Shown: positions 43,341-55,398 of the stretch, piece by piece
Layout: the number at the start of each line of letters is the position of its first letter
Numbering within the stretch: the first letter of the stretch is position 1
From: Rapana venosa
Taxonomy: Eukaryota; Mollusca; Gastropoda; Neogastropoda; Muricidae
Length of the DNA stretch: 64,000 nucleotides
Direction of reading: 5' to 3'
NCBI GenBank assembly: GCA_028751875.1
Contig: CM054143.1
Coordinates: forward strand, 69,119,232-69,183,231
Translations under genes and position numbers: made by a program
The notes under the pieces: generated by a model
Database searches by the model: none
What the model saw: the letters and a program-made list of their open reading frames with translations, nothing else
Told to the model about the DNA's origin: nothing

Positions 43341-44739
43341 GTTGTTTTTTGTCTTCCCAATTAAAAACGCCCTGTTAAATTTCTCAGTAAATAATTAAAA
43401 GAGGGGGAGGGTGGAAAAATGAAATGGAAGTTAAACCCAAAAGAGGGGAAGGAAACAGAAAAAGGGAACTGATTAGGTAACGGGGTTTTTTTTGGGTTTT
43501 TTCCCCATGAAATTTAAAAAGGGGGGGGGGGGGGGATTTTAAAAACTGAGAAAAAATTTTAAATTCAAAAAAATTTGTTAAAAAGAAAAAAACCCTAAAA
43601 AAAAAACCCTACAACAAAAAAAAAAAATTTTCAAACGGGGCCCGTCAATAGACATTAAAAAATGGCAAAGGCTCTTTTAGATTTTTAAAAAAAAATTTTT
43701 TTCCCCCAAGACGGGTTTCACAAAATGGGGGAAAAAAAAAGGTTTTTTACAATTTGACATTCAAATAGGGGATGTGAGTGTTGGAAATATTTTTCCCCAA
43801 AAGGGGTTTAACCTAAACTTTTTTTTTAAAAAAATTTTTTCTTATAAAGGGGAAATTTTAATTTTTTATTCAAAAATTATAGTGATTAAACCCCCCCCTC
43901 GGGGTTTTGCGAAAAACTTAAAAATTTTTTGAAAAAGGGTCAGAAACCCGAAAAAAAGGCTATTGGGTCGGGCAACTCTTTAAAAAATCGTTCCTGGATT
44001 TTGACCCGATTCCCTCCATTTAAACCCCAAAACCTTTTGGGTTCAAATAAACGTTTCCCCCCCTTGTAGAGAAAAATTGGGGAACATCCAGTTCTATCGT
44101 TTTCCATGTCAGGCCCTTCCCCCCTTTTTTTTGCAGCCGGTCAGCCCACTCATTTAAAACCCAATTCCAACGTGAGAAGGCACCCAACAAAAAGAAACGG
44201 GAAAATACCTTTTTAAAATTTAAAAAAAAGGTGAATGACATATTTCTTTTTCAAAAATTTTTTCGGGAAATACTTTTTTGGAATTTGGGGTTTTTTGATA
44301 AAAGTCTACACAAAGTAAGATAGGAATGGGGAAAAACAGAATGAAGTATATAGTTAAAGAGCCATAAAATTGCCCAAAAAAAAATTCAGCGTAAATATTG
44401 AATGAGTAAAGCTTGTCTATTTTTAGTTCACACCCCTTCTCACCCCCTTTTCTCTTTACTCCCCCTTTTTCCTCCTCCCCGCCCAAAAGGACATTTCAGC
44501 TGAGGGAGACAAAACTGGTCCTTTTCACTGCCCCGCAAAAAAACCCCGTAAATCACGTGCAAAAAGGGCCCCCAAACCTTTTCCACCACAGCAATCTGCC
44601 CCACTGAGCTGCACTAAAGGGCCACACCGAAAAAATGATTTGTGGGCCCTTTTTTTAGGTTCAACATTATTGGAATGGAAAAAACCAGTTTGGGAACACA
44701 CGCAAAAACATCTTGCGCCAAAAAAAAACGTTAAAAAAA

Positions 44740-46140
<1,401 letters not shown>

Positions 46141-46257
46141 AAAAATTAGTTTTCCCCCTTTTCAAACCTCTTTTGTCCCTGGCCCAAAATTTTTTAGAAA
46201 AAAAGCCACCTGATAGGGAAAGAAAAAACAGTTGCCGACCCCCAAAAAAAAAAAAAA

Positions 46258-46384
46258 AAGGGGGGCGCTGCTCTTTTGGGGGACGGGGCTCCCCCCCGGG
46301 GGGAGAGCCCAAAGCCCGAATTTTTACGCAAAAAGGAAAAAAATTTGTACCCTAAAGTGGGATAAAAGAAAATTTAAATGAAAA
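46258..46384 (+). mobile_element. SINE-B, noisy counterpart of 21,196-21,300
   Basis: GGGGGGCGCTGCTCTTTTGG, GGCTCCCC, TTTTTACGCA and CCTAAAGTGGGATAAAAG follow the SINE-B order. Confidence 0.7.
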
Positions 46385-48110
46385 TTTTCTCCTCTCTCTT
46401 CACCCCCCACATCCTTTTCCCCCCTCCCCTCCTTCTCTCCCTCCTCTCTCTGTCCCGTCTGTCTGTCTGTCTGGGTTTCTTTCCCCCTCTCCCCAGTTCT
46501 CCCGTTTCTTTTTTGTTTTTTCCTCTTCCTTCTCTCGCAATTTTCCCCTCCTTTAATTTCCCTCCTTCCCTTTCCCCCCCCATTTCTCTCTCCTCCTCAG
46601 TTTTTGCTCTCCCCAATCAACCCCCCACCCCCCCCAAACCCTTTCCTTCTCCCCCCCCCGCCCCCCTCTCCCCCCAATTTTTAATTTTTTCCCCCCTTTT
46701 CCCCCCCTCCTCCCCCCACCCCCCCTCCCTTTTCCCAACCCCCTTTTCCCAGTTTCTTTCTCTCCTGTTTCTCTCTCAAACTTCCTCTCTCTCTCCTCCC
46801 CAAAATCCCCTCTCCTCCCCCCTTCCCCAACTCCCCCAAATCTCTCTTTTTCTCCATCTTTTCTCAAATTTCTCCCCTATCTCCCCGTTTTTTCTCTCTC
46901 AGTTTCTCTCCCCCTCTCCCCCCCCCCTTAATCTCTTTCCTCTCTATCTCTCATTTTCCCCTCCTCTCCCCAGTTTCTCTCTCTCAGTTTCTCTCTCTAT
47001 CCCCCAGTTCTCCCCCTTTCTCTCTTCCCCCCCCTTCTCTCTCTCTTCTCCCTCTCTCTCTCCCAGTCTCTCCTCTCTCCCAGTTTTCTCCCTTCCACCC
47101 CCTCTCTTTTCTCTCGCCCTCTCTCTCTCTCTTTTCCCCCAGTCTCTCTCTATTTCTTTCTCTCTCTCTCTCTCTCTCCTCCCCTCTCCCTGTCTCTCTC
47201 TTAAATTTTTCTCTCCCCTTCTCTCTTCTCCCCCTCCTCTCCTTCTTCCAAACCCTCTCCTCCTCCTCTTTCCCCTTCTCTCTCTCTCTCTCTCCCCCTT
47301 TTCCCAGTCTCTTTTTTCAGTTTCTCCCTCCCCCCCTCTCTCTCTCTCTCCCAGTCTCTCTTTTCAGTTTCTCCCTCCCTCTCTCTCTCTCTGTCTCCCA
47401 GTCTCTCTCTCTCTTCATTTTCTCTCTCTCTCAGTCTCTCTCTCTTTCTCAGTCTCTCTCTCTCTCTCCCCAGTCTCTCTCTCTCAGTCTCTCCCTCTTC
47501 CCTTCCCCGTCTCTCTCTCAGTCTCCTCTCTCTCTCTCCCCTCCCCAGTCTCTCTCTCCCCAGTCTCTCTCATCTCTCTCTCTCTCTCTCTCTCCCCAGT
47601 CTCTCTCTCTCTCTCCCCAGTCTCCCCTCTCCAATTCCTCCTCTTCTCCCTCTCTCCTCCCAGTCCTCTCTTCTCTATTCCCTCTCCTCTCCTCCCATTT
47701 TCCCCCTCTCTTCCCTCCCCCCGCTCTCCCTCCCCCCTCTCTCTTCCCCATCCTCCCTCTCCCCCCTCCCTCCCCCGCCCCTCCTCCCTCTTCTCTCTTC
47801 TCCTCTCTTTTCTCTCTCTTTAAGGTTTCTTTTCTGTGTTCTTCAAACCAGTTTCTCTCTCTCCTCCCCCTTTTTTCCCTTCTCTCTCCAATCTCTCCTC
47901 TCCCCCTTTTTTTCCCCTTTCTCTCCTCTCCTCTCTCCCCTTCTTTTTTTCCCTCTTTTTATTTAAAAAAATTCTTTCCTCTCCCTCTCTCTTCCACTCT
48001 CTTCTCACTCCCCCCTTCCTTCTTTTTTTTTTTTTTTTTTTTTTTCCCCCTCTCTCTCTCTCTCTCCCCCAGTCTCTCTCTCTCCCCATGTTGTGTTCTT
48101 CTGAAAATTT
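46385..48110. repeat. Pyrimidine tract of about 1.7 kb
   Basis: (TC)n with CCCAGTCTCTCTC words, clearest at 47,390-47,620. The 481-codon plus frame is S/L/P-rich repeat translation. It corresponds to 21,301-21,745. Confidence 0.88.
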
Positions 48111-48239
48111 TTGGGGCTGCACCCCCCGCTAAACTCTACCCGGCTTCTTTTCTTTGGGGTGAAAAGGTTATATGGGTAAAACCCAAATGTTGCTGTATTC
48201 AAAAAGGGAGGACAGTGGAGGGCCAGAGAGCACGGTCAG

Positions 48240-48540
48240 TTGGGGCATCACCCAGAAGGTTGATGCGACCAGGGTTGGGGCGTGGTGTCCGCTACTGAGG
48301 GTCATCGCCAAAAGTTGGTGCGACCAGGGTTGGGGCTGTGGTGTCCGCTAGCTGGGGGGTCATCAGCCAGAAGTGTTGGTGCTGCCAGGGTTGGGGCTGT
48401 GGTGTCCGCAGGCTGAGGGTCATCAGCCAGAAAAGGTGTTGGGCGACCAGGGTTGGGCTGGGTGTCCGCGGGCTGAGGGCTCAGCCAGAAGGGGTGCGAC
48501 CGGGGGGGGCTGTGGGCCCGCTAGGTAGGGTCACTGCTGC
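48240..48540. repeat. 63-bp minisatellite, five units
   Basis: Units start near 48,246, 48,299, 48,358, 48,418 and 48,480 with GGTCATCAGCCAGAA, CCAGGGTTGGGGCTG and GTGTCCGC words. One unit more than the copy at 21,827-22,090. Confidence 0.85.
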
Positions 48541-48861
48541 TGCAGAGGGGGAGCCACCCTCCCAAAAAAGGCCCGGCTGTCCTGCCAGGGGGGACTACTC
48601 GGAAGAGGAGGTCAGGCAACTTACGGGGTCTGAAGTCAGCTGACGCAAAAGGGGTCAGTATATGCAGTAGGGTTCGGAATTGGGGGGCTTTATAGTGCTT
48701 TCAGCTAGTGTGAAAAAAATTCATTTATTTTTCTCTTTGGGGTTGGATTCTACAGAGTAAACTCCTGTAGATTTTTGAATTCTTTGAAGGTTTCTATCCC
48801 CAACCCGACTTACTCTTTAAGACAATTGGTGTGGGCATGACAAGCTATCAAGCTGAAATTT
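48541..48861. other. Unique sequence, counterpart of 22,091-22,425
   Basis: No gene. It is used as an anchor for the paired copies (TCCTGCCAGGGGGGACT, GAAGAGGAGGTCAGGC, GTTGGATTCTACAGAG). Confidence 0.7.
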
Positions 48862-48968
48862 ACAGGGAAAACCCGGCATACAAACGGGGGGGTAGATGTA
48901 AAAAAAACCATGATGCTAATTCCATTACCTCGATATATAAAAATAAAAAAATTTCTTAATTATTAATT
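48862..48968 (+). mobile_element. SINE tail fragment inserted in the second copy only
   Basis: ACCCGGCATACAAACGGGGG, GTAGATGTAAAAAAAACCAT, GCTAATTCCATTACCTCG and an A/T-rich tail form a 107-bp 5'-truncated SINE. The first copy reads straight through CTGAAATTTTGTCACA at 22,418-22,433. Here AAATTT (48,856-48,861) and AATTTT (48,969-48,974) flank the insert, a plausible target-site duplication. Confidence 0.8.
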
Positions 48969-49853
48969 AATTTTGTCACAAAGTAGGCATGTCTTTTTTA
49001 CTTGCTTTAGGGCAAGTTTTGGTCTGGGCACCAAAGTCTTGTCATTTCACCTTAAATTTGTCCCCCAATCACAGGTAAAAATATGGGATATGTGATAAAA
49101 AAAGCAAATCCCTGATGGTTGACAAAGTTCAAGCATGTTAGTGTCAATAAGGAATGATACCCAAGGGTTTTTTACCAAATTATGTGCAATAGACTTCAGG
49201 ATGTGTCACCCAATGTCCCCATAACACCTGTTGTTTTTTTGGTATGTCTCGGGGGGGAAGAAGTTTTGTTTAAAATGGGTTTTTTTTTTTTTTTTGAAAA
49301 AAAAGTTATTCAATCAACTGTACCTTTATAAATGCACTTCATATCTGCGAGTCTCACCCCAAAGTTTGTTAATTACAGAAGTGTATTTTTTACATGACTG
49401 TACACGTCACCAGTGTCACAGCACAGGTGTGACAAATTCGAAACAACACAGAACTTCTGTAATCCTACAAAATTTTTAATGTTGGTAGTCTCTAAAGTAG
49501 TCGTAGTGGTGGCACAGGGTCACATCACATCACAAAAAGCACAAATTATGGATGTGTGTGTGTGTGTGTGTTGGGGGGGGGGGGGGTGTACCCATTGCTC
49601 TCACCTGTCGAACCTTGGCAGACCAGAGACCTATTTTCTTTTCCTTCTTGCTATTTTCATTATGGGCATATCTATTCGTTTCTGCCATTGCAGTTTCAAA
49701 GCAAAAGTGTGGTAATAATGAGAAAACAGTCAAAAGGCATCGTTTTCAGGCGTCTATGCCGCGGACTGGCCAGGAGGTGAAATTTCTCCACAGTCGGTGT
49801 GTGTAGCACAGGTCAGGAATGTGCCCTGTAGCATGTTGTTTTCTGGCTCACTC
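48969..49853. other. Unique sequence, no gene recognised
   Basis: To about 49,223 it parallels 22,430-22,694. Beyond that it is single-copy here, with a T run near 49,275, a (GT)n/G-run patch at 49,552-49,587 and only short frames. Confidence 0.6.
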
Positions 49854-50331
49854 TTAATAATAATAATAATAATAATGATAATAATAATAATAATAAATGG
49901 AACTTATATAGCGCTATATCTTGTAAAGACAAATCAAAGTTCATGCATTCAACCTAATCTTACACAGTCATGCAATCAATGATAAATGATCAATAGTTTA
50001 AACAGATATTTACAAACATGGTGTGCTGCAGAAAACATCTATGAAATAAAATGTCAATAGTGAAATGTTTTACAAAAGCACACACACACACTCACACAGG
50101 TCCTATACTTTAGCAGGGTGATAGGACATGGGTTAGTGAAGGTGGGATAGTTCTGATATGAAACAGGAGGGGGGAAATCTTCGGTTTGAAATAAATATGT
50201 CTTGAGGCTGGATTTAAAAGTGTCATAACTAGGTTTCTGGCGAAGAGAGAGGGAGCTCATTCCAGGTCGATGGACCCGAAATAGAGAAAGAGCGGCGGCC
50301 AACGGTGGATTGATTGAATCTAGGTATTCTA
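49854..50331 (-). mobile_element. LINE-A, 5'-truncated 3' end
   Basis: The tail (TAA)n at 49,854-49,895, ATGGAACTTATATAGCGC, TATATCTTGTAAAGAC and the whole 3' UTR match 3982-4340 closely and are cleaner. The element ends in mid-codon at about 50,331, where sequence unlike LINE-A begins. Confidence 0.88.
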
Positions 50332-50335
50332 GCAT
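50054..50335 (-). pseudogene. LINE-A reverse transcriptase C-terminal tail
   Basis: The minus frame reads the last residues of the LINE-A protein (SLRQKPSYDTFKSSLKTYLF, FPPPVSYQNYP) up to the stop at 50,054. The same segment is frameshifted in the 4341 copy, so this copy gives the best view of the true C-terminus. No catalytic residue is included, and the coding part is about 90 codons of the original protein. It is read into a flanking (CA)n-derived stretch (VSVCVC) near the stop, as part of the 3' end of the frame. It is non-functional by truncation. Confidence 0.75.
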
Positions 50336-50640
50336 TTCCTTCCTCCTCTTCCTCGTAAGCGTTTAATATCGGACTCACTTAACATTTATCCTTCAAATGT
50401 TTCTACTTCCAAGTCAATAACATTCAATAAATTCATCGCCTCCCTAATCAGATCAATGAATCGTCTGCTCCCAAAGCAGACAGACGCCATGTTGTTTGGC
50501 CAGGCCGCTGCTGGCTTGAACAGCTGCTGTGGCTGCTGCTTTTCTTCCTTCCTTCCCAGCATCAGCCACACACACACACAGGGCGGCGTTCACCTGCCAC
50601 CCAACCAAGGCAGCAGCGGGGCACTGTGCAGTGTGTGTGA
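50332..50640. other. Unique sequence with one short minus-strand ORF
   Basis: On the minus strand ATGGCG at 50,485-50,490 opens a 34-codon frame to TAA at 50,386 (MASVCFGSRRFIDLIREAMN...). The start context (ACAACATGG) is good, but the peptide matches nothing I know, and the frame closes before LINE-A interrupts the region. It is listed as a possibility only. Confidence 0.25.
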
Positions 50641-50745
50641 CACTTTGCTGCACGAGGGTGTGGAGGTGAGCACACACGTGGCTCTGATGTGTGTGCACAC
50701 TTTGCTGCACGAGGGTGTGGAGGTGAGCACACACGTGGCTCTGAT
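50641..50745. repeat. 57-bp tandem duplication
   Basis: CACTTTGCTGCACGAGGGTG starts at 50,641 and 50,698. The two units agree through GAGCACACACGTGGCTCTGATG. Confidence 0.93.
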
Positions 50746-50778
50746 GGCATGCCAAATATTTAATTAATTAATTTTTTT

Positions 50779-50871
50779 TATATACCACTTAAAGTCAGAG
50801 ATTTCTCTATGTGAAATTTGGGCTGCTCTCTCCAGGGAGAGCGCGTCGCCACAAGAGCAGCGCCACCCTTT
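50779..50871 (-). mobile_element. SINE-B fragment
   Basis: TATATACCACTTAAAGTCAG, CTCCAGGGAGAGCGCGTCGC and AGAGCAGCGCCACCC plus a T run, minus-strand orientation. Confidence 0.8.
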
Positions 50872-51070
50872 TTTTTTCTTTTTATGGGTGATACTTTAAC
50901 TACCTTACTTGGAGTATTCAGCAGCAGCTGTCAATGTTTCCATTCTGGGAGATTGCAGCTAGCTATGTTCTCCGCACAGCGCTGAGCATCAAGCCGCTGT
51001 CTATCTCACCTTGAAAACCGAAGCAACTGATGTATGGCACTGCAGTTGACAAATAGACTTTCTGTCGAAA
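50872..51070. other. Unique sequence, no feature
   Basis: About 200 bp without a coding or repeat signal. Confidence 0.5.
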
Positions 51071-51198
51071 GTGGATACACTGATCTTGATTATCTCTGGA
51101 TACACTGATCTTGATTACGTCTGGATACACTGATCTTGATTATCTCTGGATACACTGATCTTGATCACGTCTGGATACACTGATCTTGATTATCTCTG
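51071..51198. repeat. 25-bp tandem repeat, five units in alternating variants
   Basis: TGGATACACTGATCTTGAT starts at 51,072, 51,097, 51,122, 51,147 and 51,172. The last six bases alternate TATCTC, TACGTC, TATCTC, CACGTC, TATCTC, so the working unit is a 50-bp dimer. Confidence 0.95.
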
Positions 51199-51246
51199 AA
51201 TAATAAGCTGCCCCTCACATCAATCCCCGCTCAACTGTACCCCATA

Positions 51247-51286
51247 TGTGTGTGTGTGTGTGTGTGTCTGTCTGTCTGTCTGTGTA

Positions 51287-51316
<30 letters not shown>
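51247..51316. repeat. (GT)n, (CTGT)n and (TC)n microsatellite
   Basis: Three different short repeats follow one another directly before a SINE. Confidence 0.9.
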
Positions 51317-51317
<1 letters not shown>

Positions 51318-51387
51318 GTATGAGTATAATCAAAATGAGTGTTGATGGTGACGGTGTACTGTTTTGAGATCTCTGAAACACACTCAT

Positions 51388-51505
51388 TATGACAGAATTT
51401 ACAAACACCGCAAACACAGGGGGACTGATGTAAAAAAAAAAGCACATAAGAGCTTATTCCATTATCCTCGATATAAAAGAATAAAATAATAAATAAAAAT
51501 AAAAC
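51388..51505 (+). mobile_element. SINE 3' fragment, plus strand
   Basis: ATGACAGAATTTACAAACAC, GGGGGACTGATGTAAAAAAA, GCACATAAGAGCTTATTCC, ATTATCCTCGATATAAAAG and an (AAAT)n tail, followed by CTCTCTC. Confidence 0.85.
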
Positions 51506-51551
51506 TCTCTCTCTCAGTGCATTGTTGCTTAAGGCCAATGTGTGATTAAGT

Positions 51552-51627
51552 CTCTCTCTCTCAGTCTCTCTCTCTCTCTCTCTCTCAGTCTCTCTCTCTC
51601 AATCAGTTTCTATCTCTCTCCCTCTCC

Positions 51628-51660
<33 letters not shown>
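51552..51660. repeat. (TC)n tract
   Basis: CTCTCTC with CAGTCTCTC words. Confidence 0.9.
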
Positions 51661-51664
<4 letters not shown>

Positions 51665-52022
51665 GCCACAGTGACCGTGTTGTGTAGGGCAGGAAAGGGG
51701 CAGCGCAGATTGCCAGGGACAACAGGAGGGTGGAGACACGTCAGGTCAGATTGATGAAGAACAAGCAACGTGAAAAGCCTGTCTCCCCTTCACATTTGTT
51801 TTTTGCCGACACCCCCTAGTTTATTTTATATAATGCAGAAAATCAAACTGCTGTGGACACAGTCATTGGTGACAGCTCACTGGCACTCCTCACTGTGCTG
51901 TTCAATCTGCACGTGCAACACGAAAAGCCCTCTCGTCTCCCCCAAGCTTTTAAAAAAATTTTTTTTTTATTCAAGTTGTTTTTTTTTACATTGCACAGTT
52001 ATAAGGATACAAAACATATTTT

Positions 52023-52023
<1 letters not shown>
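51661..52023. other. Unique sequence, no gene recognised
   Basis: Mixed-composition DNA with AACACGAAAAGCC-type words occurring twice (AACGTGAAAAGCC at 51,767, AACACGAAAAGCC at 51,917) but no open frame of interest. Confidence 0.5.
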
Positions 52024-52055
<32 letters not shown>

Positions 52056-52103
52056 AGAGAAAAGGGAGAGAGAGAGAGAGAGAGAAGAGCGAGAGAGGGA
52101 GAA
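52024..52103. repeat. (GA)n tract
   Basis: GAGAGAG of about 80 bp that abuts the hexamer tail of LINE-D/B. Confidence 0.9.
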
Positions 52104-52340
52104 CTCGAACTCGAACTCGAATATTTTAATGAGGGTAATTGGATAAGCCAGAGGCTTCTTTACACCAGGCCCTCATGGGCAAAAAGTGAAACAAACATGA
52201 ATAAACCAATGAATCAACAAACAAAATAGTGTCCAAAAGCAATGAAATGAATCACACAATTTTCCATTCAATTATTGGTAAATCAAGAAATCAATGAAAG
52301 ACCACAAAAATTAACCATCGATTGAATAAACAAGACCAAT
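52104..52340 (-). mobile_element. LINE-D 3' UTR with (GAGTTC)n tail
   Basis: On the minus strand the sequence ends ...CCAATTACCCTCATTAAAAT, then ATTCGAGTTCGAGTTCGAG, then the (TC)n complement. A degraded copy is at 59,691-59,945. It may be the 3' end of the LINE-B reverse transcriptase at 53,059-53,625, the two being separated only by (CA)n tracts and AT-rich sequence. Confidence 0.65.
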
Positions 52341-52409
52341 TAAACACTGACAAACTCCCTCCCTGACACCCCCACTCCACTAAACAGACAACCCTCCCCC
52401 AAAAATCAA

Positions 52410-52584
52410 CACTCACATACACGCACACACACAGATACACACACAGACATACACACACACCCACACACTCACACATACACACACACGCGCGCGCGCGCAA
52501 ACACCCTCACACACACGCACGCGCGCAAGCACACTCACACACACACTTACCACACACAACGTACGTACGCGCGCGCGCGCACAC

Positions 52585-52615
<31 letters not shown>

Positions 52616-52650
52616 CACACACACATTGCGTGTACATATGCACAGACACG
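52410..52650. repeat. (CA)n tract with (CG)n islands
   Basis: CACACAC, GCGCGCGCGC near 52,487 and CGTACGTACGCGCGCGCGC near 52,560. Confidence 0.9.
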
Positions 52651-52902
52651 CACACACACATCTCCTCAAATTTTACATCTCACATTACATTTTTATAATA
52701 GCCTTACGTCATAATCATCAAGTATCATAGCCACACATTTGCACGGCATCAAACAATGAGCATTAGTTGAAGCATGAAAAAACAACAACATCCCCCAAAA
52801 AAACAACAACAACAAAAACAAAAAAACAACAACAAAAAAACAACAACAAAAAACACCAACCCACAACAACCACACAACACCCTAACAAACAAGCAGTAGA
52901 GC
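52650..52902. other. AT-rich sequence with (CAA)n words
   Basis: AACAACAACAAAAAC-type words from 52,780 to 52,860. Probably part of a LINE 3' UTR, not demonstrable. Confidence 0.45.
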
Positions 52903-52904
52903 AT

Positions 52905-53031
<127 letters not shown>

Positions 53032-53058
53032 TCAACAAGCATGCTCACCCAATGTATA

Positions 53059-53625
53059 TTACAGGAAATTAAACAAGTGTGTGTGGTACGCTTTTTTAAA
53101 AGATGATATGCTACTTTTCTCTTTTATAAAGACTGGGATTTCGTTCCATAATTTGCTGCCAGAATAAACAAGAGATGACATGAAGAGATTGGTTCTTGGA
53201 CGAGGAGTAACAACACTACTTTTGTTACGAACAGTTTTAACAGGGAACCTCTGACAAAGATAATGTGGAGCTAGTTTATTCATGATCTTATACATAAATA
53301 CACCTTTATTAAAGAGACAATGTAAACTAAAAGGAAGAATGTTCAACTCTTTGTAGCTATTAGTTTCTAAGGAAGTAGTTCTAAGGAGAATTAACTTGAG
53401 AGACCGTTTATATACTCTCTCAAGTTGTCGTATACAGTTTTTACTTGCCAAATCCCAGCATGTAGATGCATAGTCAAGATCAGGTTTTATGTAAGCATAG
53501 AAGAATAGTTTTCGAGTATGTTGATCCAGGAAATGTTTTATTCGATTAAGCTGGAATAGCTTCTTAGATATTTTTTTAGAAACACTAAAAACATGATCTG
53601 ACCATGACAAATTATTATCGATATT
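53059..53625 (-). pseudogene. LINE-B reverse transcriptase, thumb to C-terminus
   Basis: From the (GA)n boundary at 53,625 the minus frame reads NIDNNLSWSDHVFSVSKKIS, a typical Jockey/CR1-superfamily word after the palm. Then come LNRIKHFL, YIKPDLDYASTCWDLASK, LERVYKRSLKLIL, LNILPFSLHCLFNKGVFMYK, APHYLCQRF, LVYSGSKLWNEIP and a stop at 53,059. It is open over about 188 codons with no internal stop, so this is a recent or well-preserved copy of the protein end. The palm with its catalytic aspartates is lost at the (GA)n boundary. (GA)n lies on the 5' side and, beyond the presumed 3' UTR, again at 52,024-52,103, as if the copy sat inside one microsatellite. Confidence 0.88.
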
Positions 53626-53850
<225 letters not shown>

Positions 53851-53855
<5 letters not shown>

Positions 53856-54348
53856 CGAATTTTATTTGACAAAAGCTACAAGCCCATCAGTCAAAGGGGG
53901 TAATTGTAAGTAACATATTAACATAGGAATGAATATGAAAAGGACATGAGTAATAATCCAAAGTCCACATAAATGCCAACCAATATTTTCAGTTATTACG
54001 TATAGGATCCGTTTCATTCATGGTCTGCTTACGTTTATCTAGAGCCTGCGATATATATATTGCTAAAGATTTAACCTCGGACATATTATTTGAAGATAAC
54101 ACCTTTTGTACAAGATTGGTGGACCTGTTGGTTGGGTTTGTCAAAAAAGCATTTTTTTGGCGAATGTCATGATAAGTTCTACAAGCAAACAAAAAATGAA
54201 ATTCGTCTTCTTCTTCTTCTCCACATGCTGGACAAGAGTTGTTGTCTGTCTCTGCTGTAATATACCATTGTTTGCAGTTCAAAAGACCACACAATCTTAG
54301 CCTAAATTTTAGTAAATTTCTTCGAAGCCTTTTATTAGTTAACGATAT
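53851..54348 (-). mobile_element. LINE-E 3' part, flanked by (GA)n on both sides
   Basis: The 3' end reads ...CTTTTGTCAAATAAAATTCG and TTCGTT before (TC)n in element orientation. The coding part (53,989-54,348) starts abruptly at the other (GA)n. The element is therefore bounded by the same dinucleotide repeat at both ends. Confidence 0.8.
53989..54348 (-). pseudogene. LINE-E C-terminal zinc-binding segment
   Basis: The minus frame reads LLKFRLRLCGLL, then SCPACGEEEEDEFHFLFACR and TYHDIRQKNAF, the Cys-x2-Cys...His...Cys cluster that closes the ORF2 protein of many non-LTR retrotransposons. A hydrophilic tail of about 60 residues follows to the stop at 53,989. Only the part after the reverse transcriptase is present. 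It is cut upstream where the frame enters (GA)n at 54,349 (the residues LSLSLSL beyond it are repeat translation). The family differs from LINE-A to -C, which lack this cluster. Exact clade is uncertain (RTE/I-like). Confidence 0.78.
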
Positions 54349-54417
<69 letters not shown>

Positions 54418-54495
54418 AGAGACTGTCAGGTAGGCAGAGACAGAGACAGAGAGACAGAGGGACAGCCTGACAGGCAGACAGACTGACCGAGAGGT
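54349..54495. repeat. (GA)n followed by CAGA-type words
   Basis: Perfect GAGAGA to 54,413, then GACTGAGAGACTG and GACAGAGACAGAG. Confidence 0.92.
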
Positions 54496-54695
54496 CCCCA
54501 ATGGGCACAAAGCTCAATACAGGCATGACATGTATGGGTTGCTATACATTCTGTGCACTAAAACAGAATCAGGTTTGTCTGTGTTTTTTTACACATTTCC
54601 TACTAGTGTCAATTTTTTTTCAACAGAAGGCCTCCACTGGAAGGACCGTAGACAGCATTGATATTCACAAATGCTGACTGTTTTGACTACTGTTA
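54496..54695 (-). mobile_element. Probable 3' UTR of LINE-F
   Basis: About 200 bp of AT-rich sequence lie between the LINE-F stop and the purine repeat. No tail motif is obvious. Confidence 0.4.
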
Positions 54696-55157
54696 TTAAA
54701 ACAGAGGTTGGTATGGAATCCATCTAAGCATGAACTTGTTATGTGTAAAATTCTTACGAGAAATATATTCCTCAGTAATATATCTGTATCTTAATCTGTT
54801 GATGAATACATGAAGTACGGGTCTATGACTATTCAATTTACAATGATAGATGTATTGTTTGGCCAGTAGCAGAATAAAATAAAAATTATCTTCAATACTT
54901 ATATTTCTGTCACATCCGAGTATAGCCAGACACTCTGTTATATTCAGATTGAACACATTCTGACATGTTTCATTCATTACTTCAGTAAGTGCCTGCCAAA
55001 ACTCTGAACAACTGTGCACTGCCAAAACATTATGTCTACTACTGTCTACTGCTGTATTGCAAACATTGCAGAAGTCACTGTCATACAACAAAGCACCCAT
55101 CTCTTTCATGTACAAACGTTGGTCCAAGACACCTTGAATTATCCTGAATGGAGCCAT
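54696..55157 (-). pseudogene. LINE-F ORF2 C-terminus (Tx1/L1-like)
   Basis: The minus frame of 153 codons contains YDSDFCNVCNTAVDSSRHN with downstream SCSEFWQALTEVM, a zinc-binding, FW-containing segment. Then come ITECLAILGCD, FILLLAKQYIYHCKL, RPVLHVFINRLRYRYITEEY and a closing RWIPYQPLF. The order Cys-Cys/His, FW, LG, AKxYIY and a terminal W is that of the extreme C-terminus of Tx1/L1-like ORF2 proteins. The expected histidine-cysteine pair after the first two cysteines is changed (RHNVLAVHSC). The frame is open to its natural stop. Everything upstream of about 55,157, including the reverse transcriptase, is absent, so it cannot function. Confidence 0.75.
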
Positions 55158-55258
55158 TTCATGTTAACGTCAGAAATTTATGAACAGTCCAAAAAAACAA
55201 TATTCCAATCATTTTCAACATTCAGTTTCATCCCCCTTGATACAGTCTCCTATCTAGT
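55158..55258. other. Unique sequence, no feature
   Basis: Short unassigned stretch upstream (in element orientation) of LINE-F, possibly more of the same element with a broken frame. Confidence 0.4.
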
Positions 55259-55395
55259 CTCTCTTTCAAGTTGCTCTCTCTCGTCTCATCTCTCTCCTCT
55301 CTCTCTCTACATCTCTCCTCTCTCCGTTCTCTCCTCTCACGACTCTCTCTATCTCTCTCTCTATCACATTCTCTTTCTCATTTTCTTCTGTTCTC
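55259..55395. repeat. (TC)n tract
   Basis: TCTCTC with occasional A and G, bordering the following SINE. Confidence 0.88.
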
Positions 55396-55398
55396 CTC

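Noticed and set aside
46378..47823. 481-codon S/L/P-rich frame
   Set aside because: It is translation of a (TC)n tract in low-quality sequence.
50386..50490. 34-codon host ORF with good start context
   Set aside because: Too short, no homology known to me, and the sequence is next to a LINE-A insertion. Mentioned in the region entry only.
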